Positions 1-8,409 of a stretch of 64,000 bases of DNA are shown here, one piece after another. The notes beneath the pieces were generated by a model. That model was not told the DNA's origin, did not search any database, and worked only from the letters and a program-made list of their open reading frames with translations. Every line of letters starts with the position of its first letter. Positions within the stretch are counted from its first letter, which is position 1. Source of the DNA: a virus; the IMG/VR virus record IMGVR_UViG_3300017917_002814, positions 62,001-126,000 of that record. One strand, 5' to 3'. A program made the position numbers and the translations under genes.

Positions 1-986
1 TTCCTGTCACTGTACCTATTGTAGAATACAGCACTGATAGTCTAGTTCCAGTTGTAAAAGACCATGAATTTAAATTTCCATACGCGGTTTTTAAACTAGA
101 TATATTCCCTACAGACCCGGTGTTCACTCCACCTTGTATGTGGCATTCTAAGGATCGTGTAGCCGAAGCATTGAACGACTCAGGTAGTGTTAGTGTAGTG
201 CCTAGAGAAGCTCGAGCACATATCCAAACACAATTGTACGATTATCCCTATGTTTTGCGACGAAAAGAAGACTTTTATACAGATAAAGCCTTGGATATTG
301 TGTATATCAGCAACGGCGAGCCCGATGCTGAGCGTTGGTACAATCATTTGATTACAGTAGCAGAAGCACAGATACCACACGGCATACAAAAAATTCACCG
401 AGTACAAAATGTCAATGGTCGCATTGCGGCTTATCACGCTGCTGCTCGAGCAAGCAGCACAGATTGGTTCTTTGCTGTGTTTGCCAAACTAGAAGTTGTA
501 GGCAGTTTTGATTTCGCCTGGCAGCCAGATTATTGGCAGGAGCCTAAACATTATATCTTCCATAGTAGAAATTGTTTGAACGGCCTTGAATATGGACACA
601 TGGGCGTTATTGCCTACAATAAACGACTGGTACTGGATACCATCGAGTCTGGGTTAGACTTTACGCTTAGTCAAAAACATACTGTGGTTCCGAAATTATC
701 AGCCATTGCATACTTCAACCAAGACCCGTGGATGACTTGGCGTACAGCTTTTAGAGAAGTATTGAAACTAAAATTGTTTACAGAAACACAGCCAACTTTA
801 GAAACAGAACATAGATTAGATACATGGCTGACAGTTGCAAATGGTGATAATTCACAATGGTGTTTACGTGGAGCTCAAGACGCAGTTGATTACTTCTTAG
901 AAGTATCAGGCGAATATGATAAACTTATGTTAAGTTTTGAATGGTCTTGGCTGGCTGCAAGATTTAAGACTCTATATATTGTTTAA
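1..986 (+). CDS. Partial conserved phage protein, function not recognised
   Basis: The reading frame is open from the left window edge (first full codon at base 3), so the N-terminus is missing; a GTG at 120 is only an internal codon. About 327 residues are visible. The sequence is soluble and rich in Trp and Tyr, with no signal peptide or membrane segment. I do not recognise a named family. It may belong with the sugar genes that follow, because the next gene is a sugar-type aminotransferase, but that is inference from position. Its 3' end overlaps the convergent DegT gene by 23 bases, leaving no room for a terminator. Confidence 0.6.
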   Translation, partial: PVTVPIVEYSTDSLVPVVKDHEFKFPYAVFKLDIFPTDPVFTPPCMWHSKDRVAEALNDSGSVSVVPREARAHIQTQLYDYPYVLRRKEDFYTDKALDIVYISNGEPDAERWYNHLITVAEAQIPHGIQKIHRVQNVNGRIAAYHAAARASSTDWFFAVFAKLEVVGSFDFAWQPDYWQEPKHYIFHSRNCLNGLEYGHMGVIAYNKRLVLDTIESGLDFTLSQKHTVVPKLSAIAYFNQDPWMTWRTAFREVLKLKLFTETQPTLETEHRLDTWLTVANGDNSQWCLRGAQDAVDYFLEVSGEYDKLMLSFEWSWLAARFKTLYIV

Positions 987-2064
987 TTTTTTCTACAACA
1001 GTCTCTACTTCGCCATCAGTGAGTTCAGGATAAATTGGTAGACTCAAACACTCTCTAGTGAAGGCCGCAGTCTCTGTAAACAAATCTCTACTATAATCTA
1101 TATAATTGAATCCTACACCTAGATCGTATAACGCATATTCATAATTAATTTTAGTTTCAATACCGTGATATGATAGTCTGCTCATAAGGGCAGATCTATT
1201 ACTGGTTCTAATGACAAATTTGTGCCATGCATGATGCACACCTTCGTTAGGCATAAGAATATCTACATGTTGATATAATTCATTTATGTAGTAGTTGGCT
1301 ATTTCATCTCTACGACGTTGCCATGCGTCAAAATGTTCAAGTTTAATTAACATTTGAGCACAGTCTGATTCACTCATTTTACTGTTAGTTCCTGGGCTAT
1401 CGTGTACTATTTTTCCGTTGTCTCTAAGTGCTCGACAGGTTTCGTATAAATTAAAATCGTCTGTAAGAATCATTCCACCTGATCCATAGTTGTTTAAGTT
1501 TTTAGTAGGATCAAAACTCAACACACTAATAGTGCCCATTTTTCCGCTAGGCGTGCCGCGATAACTAGCACCAAAACTTTGTGCTGCATCTTCAATAACA
1601 ACCAGGTCATCATTAAAAAATTGTGTATACATGCTGAACTTGTTCCAGTCAATACAATTACCAAACAAGTTTACATACATAATGGCACCAACACTGCGAT
1701 CTAATTTGTATTGATACGAATCAAGATCAATCAATCCTTTAAAGTCTACATCGCAGAATACCGGGGTAAAACCGTTCATCACCACGCTGTTTATTGTGGC
1801 AACAAAACTTACTGTAGGAATCAAAATAGAATATGGTGGTTGGTTCATTGCTGCCAACTGGGCAAATATCAATGCCTGAGTGCCCGAATTCACGGCTACC
1901 CCATAAGCTCTATTACACCGCCTAGCTATTTTTTCTTCAAAGTGCTTGGTATATTCCCCATCAAGAACTCGCCCGGTACTGTATACTCGATCGGTTATGT
2001 CTAATATTTCTTCACGTAAATTTTGATATTGCCTAGCAATACCGAAGAATGGAATTACAGTCAT
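964..2064 (-). CDS. DegT/DnrJ/EryC1/StrS-family PLP-dependent sugar aminotransferase
   Basis: The 366-residue protein has the full length of the family, which transfers an amino group to nucleotide-activated keto-sugars. Visible marks are a GTQAL cofactor-phosphate loop near residue 61, the IEDAAQ motif with Asp159 that contacts the PLP ring, and the Schiff-base lysine Lys188 in SFDPTKN followed by a YGSGG turn. Its ATG overlaps the stop of the epimerase upstream (ATGA), so the two are translationally coupled. Together they suggest a phage step in making an amino sugar for host surface or virion glycans. The exact substrate cannot be read from the sequence. Confidence 0.9.
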   Translation of the reverse strand: MTVIPFFGIARQYQNLREEILDITDRVYSTGRVLDGEYTKHFEEKIARRCNRAYGVAVNSGTQALIFAQLAAMNQPPYSILIPTVSFVATINSVVMNGFTPVFCDVDFKGLIDLDSYQYKLDRSVGAIMYVNLFGNCIDWNKFSMYTQFFNDDLVVIEDAAQSFGASYRGTPSGKMGTISVLSFDPTKNLNNYGSGGMILTDDFNLYETCRALRDNGKIVHDSPGTNSKMSESDCAQMLIKLEHFDAWQRRRDEIANYYINELYQHVDILMPNEGVHHAWHKFVIRTSNRSALMSRLSYHGIETKINYEYALYDLGVGFNYIDYSRDLFTETAAFTRECLSLPIYPELTDGEVETVVEKIKQYIES

Positions 2065-3029
2065 AGCCTAGATTGCCAATATTTTGATCGTTTAAACCAT
2101 TCATAATAACGTATGAAACCTTCTTCAACATTTACAGTTGGAGTAAAATCAAAATCTTTTTTTGCACTGCTAATGTTCAATCGGCCTCGTTTGGGAAAAC
2201 TAAAATCTCTATCATAAACTTCAATTGATCCTTGTCCTGCAATAGAAATAGCCAGTTCGGCCGCATCCATAAGCGTGTATTGTTTTTCTGCTGATCGTGT
2301 AATATTATAAATTTTATTTGCACTGTTCTTGCTCAGTGTGGCTTGAACAATTCCCAATGCAGCATCTTCCACATAAGTAAAATCCAACACTTCGCCGGGT
2401 CCTTTGACTTTTAATGTTTCACCACGCATGGCACCTAACATAAATTTAGATACTACCCGATCTTCTACATCCAGTTCTCCATACACTGCACTTGGACGAA
2501 TAATTACATATTCAAACCCATACTGACGAGCATAGTCTTCAACAAGTTTTTCGCCCATGTATTTCATAATGCCGTACTGTCCAATTGGTTGGCAGATAGC
2601 ATCTTCGGTTACATCTGTTTCAAAGTCTCCGTAAACCATACTTGAACTAACATAAACAAAACGTTTTATTTTAAATGTTTTTGCTGCTTCTAATAGATTT
2701 ATCAAACCAGTGGCCATTACTTCACTAGCCACAACAGGATTCTGTCCTACAACTTTTTGTCTAGGAAAACTAGCAAGATGAATTATGGTGTTACAGTTAA
2801 AAACACCAATTCTTCTTTTAATATCCTCAGTATCACGAATATCTCCTACCAGTGGTGTACATCTAATTTTTTTTAGACGTTCGCCTATTAAATAATTTAA
2901 TTCTTCTTGAGGAATAAAATCATAGTTAGTTCGATTATCAACACCAAAACAGTCAACTCCATGTTGTTCTAAAAATTTAACAACATTATGACCAATAAAG
3001 CCAGCACTACCAGTTATAAATATTTTCAT
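2061..3029 (-). CDS. NAD-dependent epimerase/dehydratase (extended SDR)
   Basis: The 322-residue protein has an N-terminal Rossmann motif GSAGFIG (residues 7-13), a VYVSSSMVYG strand near 125-134, and the catalytic YxxxK pair Tyr152/Lys156. These define extended short-chain dehydrogenases that act on nucleotide sugars, such as 4-epimerases and 4,6-dehydratases. It is the first gene of a two-gene unit with the DegT aminotransferase, a common pairing in dideoxy- or amino-sugar synthesis. Substrate is unknown. It differs from the GalE-like paralogue at 22084-23058, so the phage carries two separate sugar epimerases in this window. Confidence 0.88.
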   Translation of the reverse strand: MKIFITGSAGFIGHNVVKFLEQHGVDCFGVDNRTNYDFIPQEELNYLIGERLKKIRCTPLVGDIRDTEDIKRRIGVFNCNTIIHLASFPRQKVVGQNPVVASEVMATGLINLLEAAKTFKIKRFVYVSSSMVYGDFETDVTEDAICQPIGQYGIMKYMGEKLVEDYARQYGFEYVIIRPSAVYGELDVEDRVVSKFMLGAMRGETLKVKGPGEVLDFTYVEDAALGIVQATLSKNSANKIYNITRSAEKQYTLMDAAELAISIAGQGSIEVYDRDFSFPKRGRLNISSAKKDFDFTPTVNVEEGFIRYYEWFKRSKYWQSRL

Positions 3030-3056
3030 AAGATTTTATATAATTCTTCCGCGAAA

Positions 3057-3287
3057 TTATTTGAATTTTAGAGCAAAATAGGTTTGTGCTTCGGGACTAA
3101 GGTCTCCGGTTATAACCACGCGGTACCCAAAGTTTGCAAAATCTTGCTGAATATGAAATGTGGCCTCACCTTTTACATTCTGCATTACCCAACGACCTTT
3201 ATCAGTATCTTGCCATTCACTAATAGGAAATGCCGCATAAAGATACGGATCTTCTACATCGCCCATTATAAACTCGTGTAATATCAT
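3057..3287 (-). CDS. Small conserved phage protein downstream of thyA
   Basis: This 76-residue acidic protein is unrecognised. Its ATG overlaps the thyA stop (ATGA), so it is translated from the same message as thyA and DHFR. It has no membrane segment or cysteine. Alternating hydrophobic stretches near the C-terminus suggest beta strands. A role tied to nucleotide metabolism is only suggested by position. Confidence 0.65.
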   Translation of the reverse strand: MILHEFIMGDVEDPYLYAAFPISEWQDTDKGRWVMQNVKGEATFHIQQDFANFGYRVVITGDLSPEAQTYFALKFK

Positions 3288-4201
3288 ACTGCCATTTTGG
3301 CCTTTATGGCATCGTGTGATTGATAGTTTTCTAGGCGAATATCTGACATAGTAAATTTGGTTATATCTGATATTTCAGTATTCAACCATAGTCGTGGAGC
3401 AGGTAATGGTTCACGCTTTAGCTGTTCATTTACCTGTTCTATATGATCCAGATATATATGTGCATCGCCGAGAACGTGAACGAACTCGCCTACTTGCAAA
3501 CCACACACTTGAGCAATCATGTGTGTGAGTATACTATAGCTCGCGATGTTAAAAGGAACACCTAGAAACATATCGCAGGATCGCTGATACATCTGGCACG
3601 ACAGCCGACCATCGGCCACATAAAACTGTGCAAAACAATGACATGGCGGTAATGCCATTTGATCAAACTCACCGGGGTTCCAAGCTGTAAGTATATGCCT
3701 ACGACCATGCGGATCTGATTTAATTCCTTCCACCAAGGACTTTAATTGATCAACTTCGCTTACTTCTATATTGTTTCCTGTTCTACGATAGGTGGAACCA
3801 AAGCTGTCTTTGAATGTACCGTTAGGTTCTCTTTGTTTAACTTTACGCCAGTGACGCCACTGAACGCCATACACACGGCCTAAATCGCCGTCGTATTTGG
3901 CCTTGGATTTCCAATACGGGGCTAGTGCATTAGGTGTCCAGATAGTAACTACACCATCCCTAGTACCGTGCGTGATTTCTGCTAACCTGCGTTCGTCACC
4001 GGAGCCTTCGATCATCCATAGCAGCTCACCCACACAGGCCTTCCATGCAAACTTCTTAGTAGTAATAGCAGGAAATCCTTTTGATAAATCATAACGCTGC
4101 TGCATACCAAACTTGCTTATGGTACCTACGCCCGTGCGATCATCTCTGCGTGTTCCTGTTTCTAAAACATCACGCAATGCCGTTAAATATTGTTGTTCCA
4201 T
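3284..4201 (-). CDS. thyA: Thymidylate synthase
   Basis: This enzyme methylates dUMP to dTMP with methylene-tetrahydrofolate. The 305-residue protein has the folate-type ThyA signature: the catalytic cysteine Cys187 in ALPPCHCFAQ, RSCDMFLGVPFN with Asn218, and HVLGDAHIYLDH near the C-terminus. Asn218 sits at the position that selects uracil in ThyA; T4-type dCMP hydroxymethylases carry Asp there, so I call true thymidylate synthase. The DHFR gene lies directly upstream with its stop abutting this ATG, which completes the thymidylate cycle because ThyA oxidises the folate and DHFR reduces it again. Confidence 0.96.
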   Translation of the reverse strand: MEQQYLTALRDVLETGTRRDDRTGVGTISKFGMQQRYDLSKGFPAITTKKFAWKACVGELLWMIEGSGDERRLAEITHGTRDGVVTIWTPNALAPYWKSKAKYDGDLGRVYGVQWRHWRKVKQREPNGTFKDSFGSTYRRTGNNIEVSEVDQLKSLVEGIKSDPHGRRHILTAWNPGEFDQMALPPCHCFAQFYVADGRLSCQMYQRSCDMFLGVPFNIASYSILTHMIAQVCGLQVGEFVHVLGDAHIYLDHIEQVNEQLKREPLPAPRLWLNTEISDITKFTMSDIRLENYQSHDAIKAKMAV

Positions 4202-4711
4202 TTATAAGGGTCTAAAAATATCTACATTTTTGTAGATACTAAAGTTTAACATCTTATCTGTGCTAGGTCTACTGCTTATGATTCTCATTCCAACCATAAA
4301 TGCACGGAGATCAATTCTAGTATCGCTAAATGCTGCACCTTTGCGATGAGTGACATATGCGTAATCTATAAGATCCTTGCAATCCATAATAAGTTCAGGA
4401 CCACCTAGTATGAATATTTTTTTATCAGGAAATAGTTCTCTAAGTTCGCGTATCTGTTTTTTGTAATCACCAGACAAACGTCTTATACTAGGATGCCCTA
4501 TGATTGGTCTACTACTAACAACGCAATTGATCCGATCAGGTAACGGTTTTCGCATTTTAGGGTCATCCCATGTTTTACGACCCATTACAACAATTTGATC
4601 TAGAGTGTGTTCTCTAAACCAAGCCATGTCCTCGGGATTCAAGGGCCACGGCAATGTACCTCTATTACCAAATGTTCCCATTTGGTCGGTGGCAAAAATA
4701 GTGCAGATCAT
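4202..4711 (-). CDS. folA: Dihydrofolate reductase
   Basis: The 169-residue protein reduces dihydrofolate to tetrahydrofolate with NADPH. Typical features are the Met20-loop segment GNRGTLPWPLNPEDM near residues 16-30, the VVMGRKTWDD cofactor-binding motif near 41-50, the VVSSRP strand, and FILGGPEL near residue 100. It sits directly before thyA in the same transcript and regenerates the cofactor ThyA consumes. It starts 7 bases after the stop of the upstream SGNH gene. The length is normal for bacterial and phage DHFRs. Confidence 0.94.
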   Translation of the reverse strand: MICTIFATDQMGTFGNRGTLPWPLNPEDMAWFREHTLDQIVVMGRKTWDDPKMRKPLPDRINCVVSSRPIIGHPSIRRLSGDYKKQIRELRELFPDKKIFILGGPELIMDCKDLIDYAYVTHRKGAAFSDTRIDLRAFMVGMRIISSRPSTDKMLNFSIYKNVDIFRPL

Positions 4712-4717
4712 TTTATA

Positions 4718-5545
4718 TTATAATCTTTCTGGTAATGATTTGTTAAATTCAAAAGGAATTCCTTTCAATAATTTTTCATTTATTGTGTTTACCCAGTCTA
4801 TGGTTGATTGTGATAATTTTATATTTTTAAAAGTATTTTTTATGATTTTTAAGTGTTCAATTGGTGTCGGATGTAAATCAATAACGTTTTCAGTAAAGTA
4901 TAAATTTTTATTTGTAAAAACTTCGTCAATGAATGATTTAACTTCGTGATTTATTTCATGTGAGTAGTCTGCACTATTATAACTAAAAACATTATCAAAA
5001 GTAGGCCAATCGCTTCCTGATAATTTATCGTATAATTTTTTTATATCGTGTTCTGCATATCTTAGTATTTTTTTTGAAGTTGGTTTATAATTGATGTTTA
5101 TAATTTTTTCAATAGTTGATTTATACAGTTGTCCTGCCCTTGAATTGCAATCATAATCAGACCAACATAACATGATAAAGTTTATTCCTGCTGTATTTAA
5201 AAGTTTTTCTATCCCTGAAAAATATCCGTAGTTTATTATTTCAAAACCATCTGGACAATTTGAAGGATTTACTAGATCTAAGTCATGTATACAGTTCCAT
5301 TGATTGGTGTGATAGAAGTCAGTTCTAGTAATTCCTGACCACATTATAATAAATGTGTCATCGTCACTAATAGTATTTCTAGTAAGACATTCAATAATTG
5401 AATTATAAATGAATGCATTTCCGGCACTTGATTTGCCCCAATTTTCAAATTTTGAAAATTCTTTACCTAATATATCTGCCCAAGTTGGGTAAGCATAAGA
5501 AGTCATACTACACCCAAATGTGTACAGATTACCTCGAAAGTTCAT
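4718..5545 (-). CDS. SGNH/GDSL-hydrolase-like protein (copy 1 of 3)
   Basis: The 275-residue protein starts with a beta strand and a GCSM block (residues 11-14) equivalent to the GDS nucleophile motif. It has the oxyanion-type Asn in GKSSAGNAF (Asn43), a WSG block near 69-71 and a C-terminal DLHPTP block with Asp223 and His225, matching the catalytic Asp-x-x-His of SGNH esterases. Such enzymes remove or transfer acyl groups, often on polysaccharides. Two other proteins of the same fold lie at 16474-17178 and 23055-23774. It is more AT-rich than its DHFR neighbour, which fits recent insertion. Substrate unknown. Confidence 0.7.
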   Translation of the reverse strand: MNFRGNLYTFGCSMTSYAYPTWADILGKEFSKFENWGKSSAGNAFIYNSIIECLTRNTISDDDTFIIMWSGITRTDFYHTNQWNCIHDLDLVNPSNCPDGFEIINYGYFSGIEKLLNTAGINFIMLCWSDYDCNSRAGQLYKSTIEKIININYKPTSKKILRYAEHDIKKLYDKLSGSDWPTFDNVFSYNSADYSHEINHEVKSFIDEVFTNKNLYFTENVIDLHPTPIEHLKIIKNTFKNIKLSQSTIDWVNTINEKLLKGIPFEFNKSLPERL

Positions 5546-5881
5546 TTATAGATTTTTTAGTAATTCATCAGTAGCTGGTTGCACTGCCTTTTGAACTGCC
5601 GACACGCTGATGTAAAAATCAATATCTTCTATTATATAATCTAATGTAGATAATTTTGTTTTTAACATTTTTTCTAAAACGTCAGGATCGTTACCTTCAT
5701 CAAGTAATTCTTTGATATTGATATTTACAATTGTGCCGTCAGTGAGATTGACTGCAACACTTTCTAATAGGGCAATAGGAATCTCTTTTTTTTCCACTGA
5801 ACGCAGTATTGATTCCCATTGTGCTTTTGAATTTAAATTAAGCCGCTTGCTTCTTTGTTTTTTTGGTTTGTGTTCCGGCAT
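5546..5881 (-). CDS. Conserved phage protein, unknown
   Basis: This 111-residue protein has a very basic N-terminus and an acidic, helical C-terminal half. It overlaps the end of the upstream gene by 44 bases; no later in-frame ATG near the N-terminus removes the overlap, and an AAGG Shine-Dalgarno-like sequence precedes the start. Both overlapping frames encode lysine-rich ends. Function is not recognised. Confidence 0.65.
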   Translation of the reverse strand: MPEHKPKKQRSKRLNLNSKAQWESILRSVEKKEIPIALLESVAVNLTDGTIVNINIKELLDEGNDPDVLEKMLKTKLSTLDYIIEDIDFYISVSAVQKAVQPATDELLKNL

Positions 5882-6512
5882 CTTCTACCTTTGGACTTAG
5901 GCTTTGTGCTTCTGCTTTCAATCTTTCTGCTTCTGCCAATAACTGTTTTGCACTGGCTTCCATTTTTTGCGCTTGCTCTAACCGTTGAGCAGCTAAGTCT
6001 GAATCAGATAGCATGCCTGATAACATTTCCGCAGCACTGGTATTACCCTGGGCCTCTCTTGTGCGTCGCTCGCCTATCTCTTTAATTTCTGCTCGTCTAG
6101 GAGCCTGCTTGCCAGTCATGCCGCGGCTGGCATCTAGCTCTTGCAATTTTTTTAGAGCTTCTTCGCCTTTGGTCATTTCGTCCATGATATCGTTTAATTC
6201 ATCTAACCGAACACTTGAGTTTGACGTTGGTGTAACTAGAACTTGATTGGTGGGAACTTTTTTCATCAATCCATTACGATGTAGGCTCTCTAAACAGTTG
6301 TTTCCGTCGGCCATAATTGTTCTAAACAGCACATCGCTTAGTTCTTTGGCCTCTTGACCTTGTGGACTTTCTAGTGCTCGCATCACTTCATCGTGAATCA
6401 TTCTAGGAAGTAAATCACTGTAAACTACTAGGGCCATATGCTCTAAATCTGGAATTTTTCGAAAAACAATTACACATCGTTTATCGTTGTGCTTACCAAC
6501 GTGCTTTAACAT
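5838..6512 (-). CDS. Conserved phage protein with C-terminal coiled coil
   Basis: The 224-residue protein has a globular N-terminal half of about 100 residues followed by an Ala/Glu/Lys/Gln-rich region (about 125-210) that should form a coiled coil, then a basic tail. The ATG is preceded by a clear AAGGAG. I do not recognise a family; it resembles conserved genes of T4-like aquatic phages. It is not RegA, whose sequence pattern is different. Oligomerisation through the coiled coil is likely. Confidence 0.7.
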   Translation of the reverse strand: MLKHVGKHNDKRCVIVFRKIPDLEHMALVVYSDLLPRMIHDEVMRALESPQGQEAKELSDVLFRTIMADGNNCLESLHRNGLMKKVPTNQVLVTPTSNSSVRLDELNDIMDEMTKGEEALKKLQELDASRGMTGKQAPRRAEIKEIGERRTREAQGNTSAAEMLSGMLSDSDLAAQRLEQAQKMEASAKQLLAEAERLKAEAQSLSPKVEDAGTQTKKTKKQAA

Positions 6513-6529
6513 TTGAATTCTCCTTGATT

Positions 6530-6751
6530 TTATTCGGACTGATCCGCAGTGGGATCTGCTGGTGTCTGTTTATTTATGGCGCCACTTGCTTCTAAAAATT
6601 TTAGAAGTTTGTCGTATACTGCACCAACTGCGCTGAGTTCTTCGGCTTTGATAGCACCGCGTTCGCTAGTCACTCTAATTAGATTTAATAACAATACTAA
6701 ATCTGCTAGTGCCAGGCTGGGTGGTTCGGGGGTTTGTGAATTTTGATCCAT
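6530..6751 (-). CDS. Small helical protein, unknown
   Basis: This 73-residue protein has a central amphipathic helical stretch between Pro/Gln/Thr-rich ends. A GGAG Shine-Dalgarno precedes the ATG. It has no recognised motif. It is the first gene of a run of small genes that includes the coiled-coil protein 17 bases downstream. Confidence 0.6.
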   Translation of the reverse strand: MDQNSQTPEPPSLALADLVLLLNLIRVTSERGAIKAEELSAVGAVYDKLLKFLEASGAINKQTPADPTADQSE

Positions 6752-6810
6752 TTGTTCTCCATTAAAGTTATATATTATTTAATGAAGAAATAAATGCTGT
6801 ATATTTTTTA

Positions 6811-7095
6811 TTAGTAGTATGATTGTTGTATTTGATCTAAACAAAGACTGAACATGCTAGCTTCGCCGGGCAATTCAAACGCAGCACAAGCAGTCATTCC
6901 TATTGATCCGCTTGCGGTCGTATAATAAATATCGCCGAACCAAAACCGTCCTTCAAAGTTTTCCCAAATCCAATCAGATATTTGTTTGTTAGAATTTCTT
7001 AGTTCAAATTTTACCTGAACAAAGTGAGGCGGGCAACGATCCATTTCTCTGAGTCCGTGTACTGAGAGTGGATTGGCTTCTCCGTTACGTAACAT
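6811..7095 (-). CDS. Small conserved phage protein, unknown
   Basis: I place the start at the ATG at 7095 (94 residues), which overlaps the stop of the upstream gene by 11 bases; a TTG at 7125 would need a 41-base overlap. The protein is Trp/Phe/Tyr-rich with WIWENFEGRFWFG in the middle, an arrangement seen also in the 97-residue protein at 9705-9998 (WLWENYG). Both may be members of one small phage family. Function unknown. Confidence 0.6.
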   Translation of the reverse strand: MLRNGEANPLSVHGLREMDRCPPHFVQVKFELRNSNKQISDWIWENFEGRFWFGDIYYTTASGSIGMTACAAFELPGEASMFSLCLDQIQQSYY

Positions 7096-7372
7096 TTTTG
7101 TTGCCTGCGGTTTCGTCTGTAACAATTAAAATTTTGTGTTCATCTGCAGCAATACTAGAATCTGGACGCACAATTCGATCCTTTAAGAATTCGTTTGATT
7201 GTGTTATCCAAGTGCTCAACATTTCTCGTTGTCCAGTAATCTCCACAATTTCAGCTGCGCGAGTAATATCCTCTAAGGCATCCTCTGTACGCATCAGCCG
7301 ATCTTCAAGTTCGGAAATAAGTTGTTTTACTTTTTTACTGGCTTTAATCGCTTCAAGATCGACAGGTTCCAT
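7085..7372 (-). CDS. Small helical protein, unknown
   Basis: This 95-residue charged protein is mostly helical, with a probable coiled coil over residues 10-45. Its ATG overlaps the stop of the upstream gene in a TAATG junction, so translation is likely coupled. It has no recognised domain. Confidence 0.6.
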   Translation of the reverse strand: MEPVDLEAIKASKKVKQLISELEDRLMRTEDALEDITRAAEIVEITGQREMLSTWITQSNEFLKDRIVRPDSSIAADEHKILIVTDETAGNKNVT

Positions 7373-7761
7373 TACACATGTTCCTTTTTGAGAGTTTTGA
7401 AAGTTTCTGCTCGGGCTTTATTGTATACGATTTTTTCTAATCTTGCAATTTCTTTCTTTTCGTATTGTGTACGGCGCTGATCGGTCATTGCACCAATTAG
7501 ATTGTCGTATTTTCTAGACCAACGAACGCCATCTAAAAAGTTTTCAACATCACTCAACGAACCCACAAACAAACAGGCATCACGACTATACACCGGTAAC
7601 CTATCGTCCTTGGGATACAAAGCAATTACATCAATACTGCCATCACCAAATTCGTGATGCGGACGTCTGCCCAATCTAAAACCAAAGAAATCAGCAAGTT
7701 GGCGAACTTGATCAACACGCTCGATCATGTTCATACCAACGGCCACTGCTACATGTTTCAT
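7372..7761 (-). CDS. Conserved phage protein, unknown
   Basis: The ATG at 7761 overlaps the stop of the upstream gene as ATGA and is preferred to a TTG at 7776. The 129-residue protein has an alpha/beta-looking first half, including SIDVIALYP, and a basic helical C-terminus. No family recognised. Confidence 0.6.
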   Translation of the reverse strand: MKHVAVAVGMNMIERVDQVRQLADFFGFRLGRRPHHEFGDGSIDVIALYPKDDRLPVYSRDACLFVGSLSDVENFLDGVRWSRKYDNLIGAMTDQRRTQYEKKEIARLEKIVYNKARAETFKTLKKEHV

Positions 7762-7976
7762 AGTTCTCGTTTCCAATCAAAGCCAACATAGTATTCCATC
7801 ATGACCTCCATAGCATCACGATAGCGATAGTTATGTTCAAGATCCTGTCGCTGATATTCTTGCAAAGTTTCTGCAGATTCCAGATTCTCAATATCTGAAC
7901 AAAGACCTTTGTAGTCTTGGACGAGAATACTTTTGATAATACCATCTACTGCTTCACTGTTTAAATCTACTATCAT
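7758..7976 (-). CDS. Small acidic protein, unknown
   Basis: This 72-residue acidic protein lies in a chain of ATGA junctions with genes on both sides. It shows no signal peptide, membrane segment or recognised motif. Confidence 0.55.
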   Translation of the reverse strand: MIVDLNSEAVDGIIKSILVQDYKGLCSDIENLESAETLQEYQRQDLEHNYRYRDAMEVMMEYYVGFDWKREL

Positions 7977-8146
7977 TTGGCCATCCTTTCCTTTCTGCAG
8001 GCTTCTTTCATTGCATTAGTATAGTCGGGACTGATTTCTGCTATACTACAATCAATGGTGCGCTCTTTAACTGGATAAGTTGCCATAGCCACAACTACAG
8101 CAATAGCAATAGCTATAGCAACTAAAATAAATTCTTTGGTTATCAT
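7973..8146 (-). CDS. 57-residue single-pass membrane protein
   Basis: This short gene encodes 57 residues. After MITKEF comes an uninterrupted stretch of about 16 Val/Ala/Ile residues that can span the membrane, then a charged tail with two cysteines. Both ends are ATGA overlaps, with the 88-residue membrane protein upstream and the 72-residue gene downstream, which strongly supports translation. It sits behind the VWA protein and may be a membrane partner of that module. Its length explains why it is easily missed. Confidence 0.7.
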   Translation of the reverse strand: MITKEFILVAIAIAIAVVVAMATYPVKERTIDCSIAEISPDYTNAMKEACRKERMAK

Positions 8147-8409
8147 TTGATATTATCCTTTTTAAGAATATCAAAAACTTGCTCGTCGTGCTTGACAAAA
8201 TCTTTCCAAATGTTTCGAGCACCCCACCATAAGAACATTATAATAGCAACTGCATTGGCACCAAGGGCAATACTCCAAAAGATATTACGGGTAGTACCTT
8301 CACCGGCAGTAAATCCTGCACTCAATGTAAATGCTGTGGTAAACAGCAATACCTCAAACCAACCGCACTTACTGATAAACCATTTGATAAAACGCCCAAA
8401 TTTTTTCAT
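8143..8409 (-). CDS. Two-pass membrane protein coupled to the VWA gene
   Basis: I start this 88-residue protein at the ATG at 8409, which overlaps the VWA stop in a TAATG junction; an upstream in-frame start at 8490 would lie deep inside the VWA gene. It has a basic N-terminus, two hydrophobic segments (about residues 17-35 and 43-65, the second ending in FLWWGA) and a charged C-terminus. The tight coupling to the metallopeptidase-like/VWA protein suggests it anchors or serves that complex at the membrane. No named family recognised. Confidence 0.7.
   Translation of the reverse strand: MKKFGRFIKWFISKCGWFEVLLFTTAFTLSAGFTAGEGTTRNIFWSIALGANAVAIIMFLWWGARNIWKDFVKHDEQVFDILKKDNIK

Noticed and set aside
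3284-4201. dCMP hydroxymethylase instead of thymidylate synthase
   Set aside because: The base-selecting residue is Asn218, as in thymidylate synthase; the hydroxymethylase has Asp.
5838-6512. RegA translational repressor
   Set aside because: Length and sequence with a C-terminal coiled coil do not match RegA.
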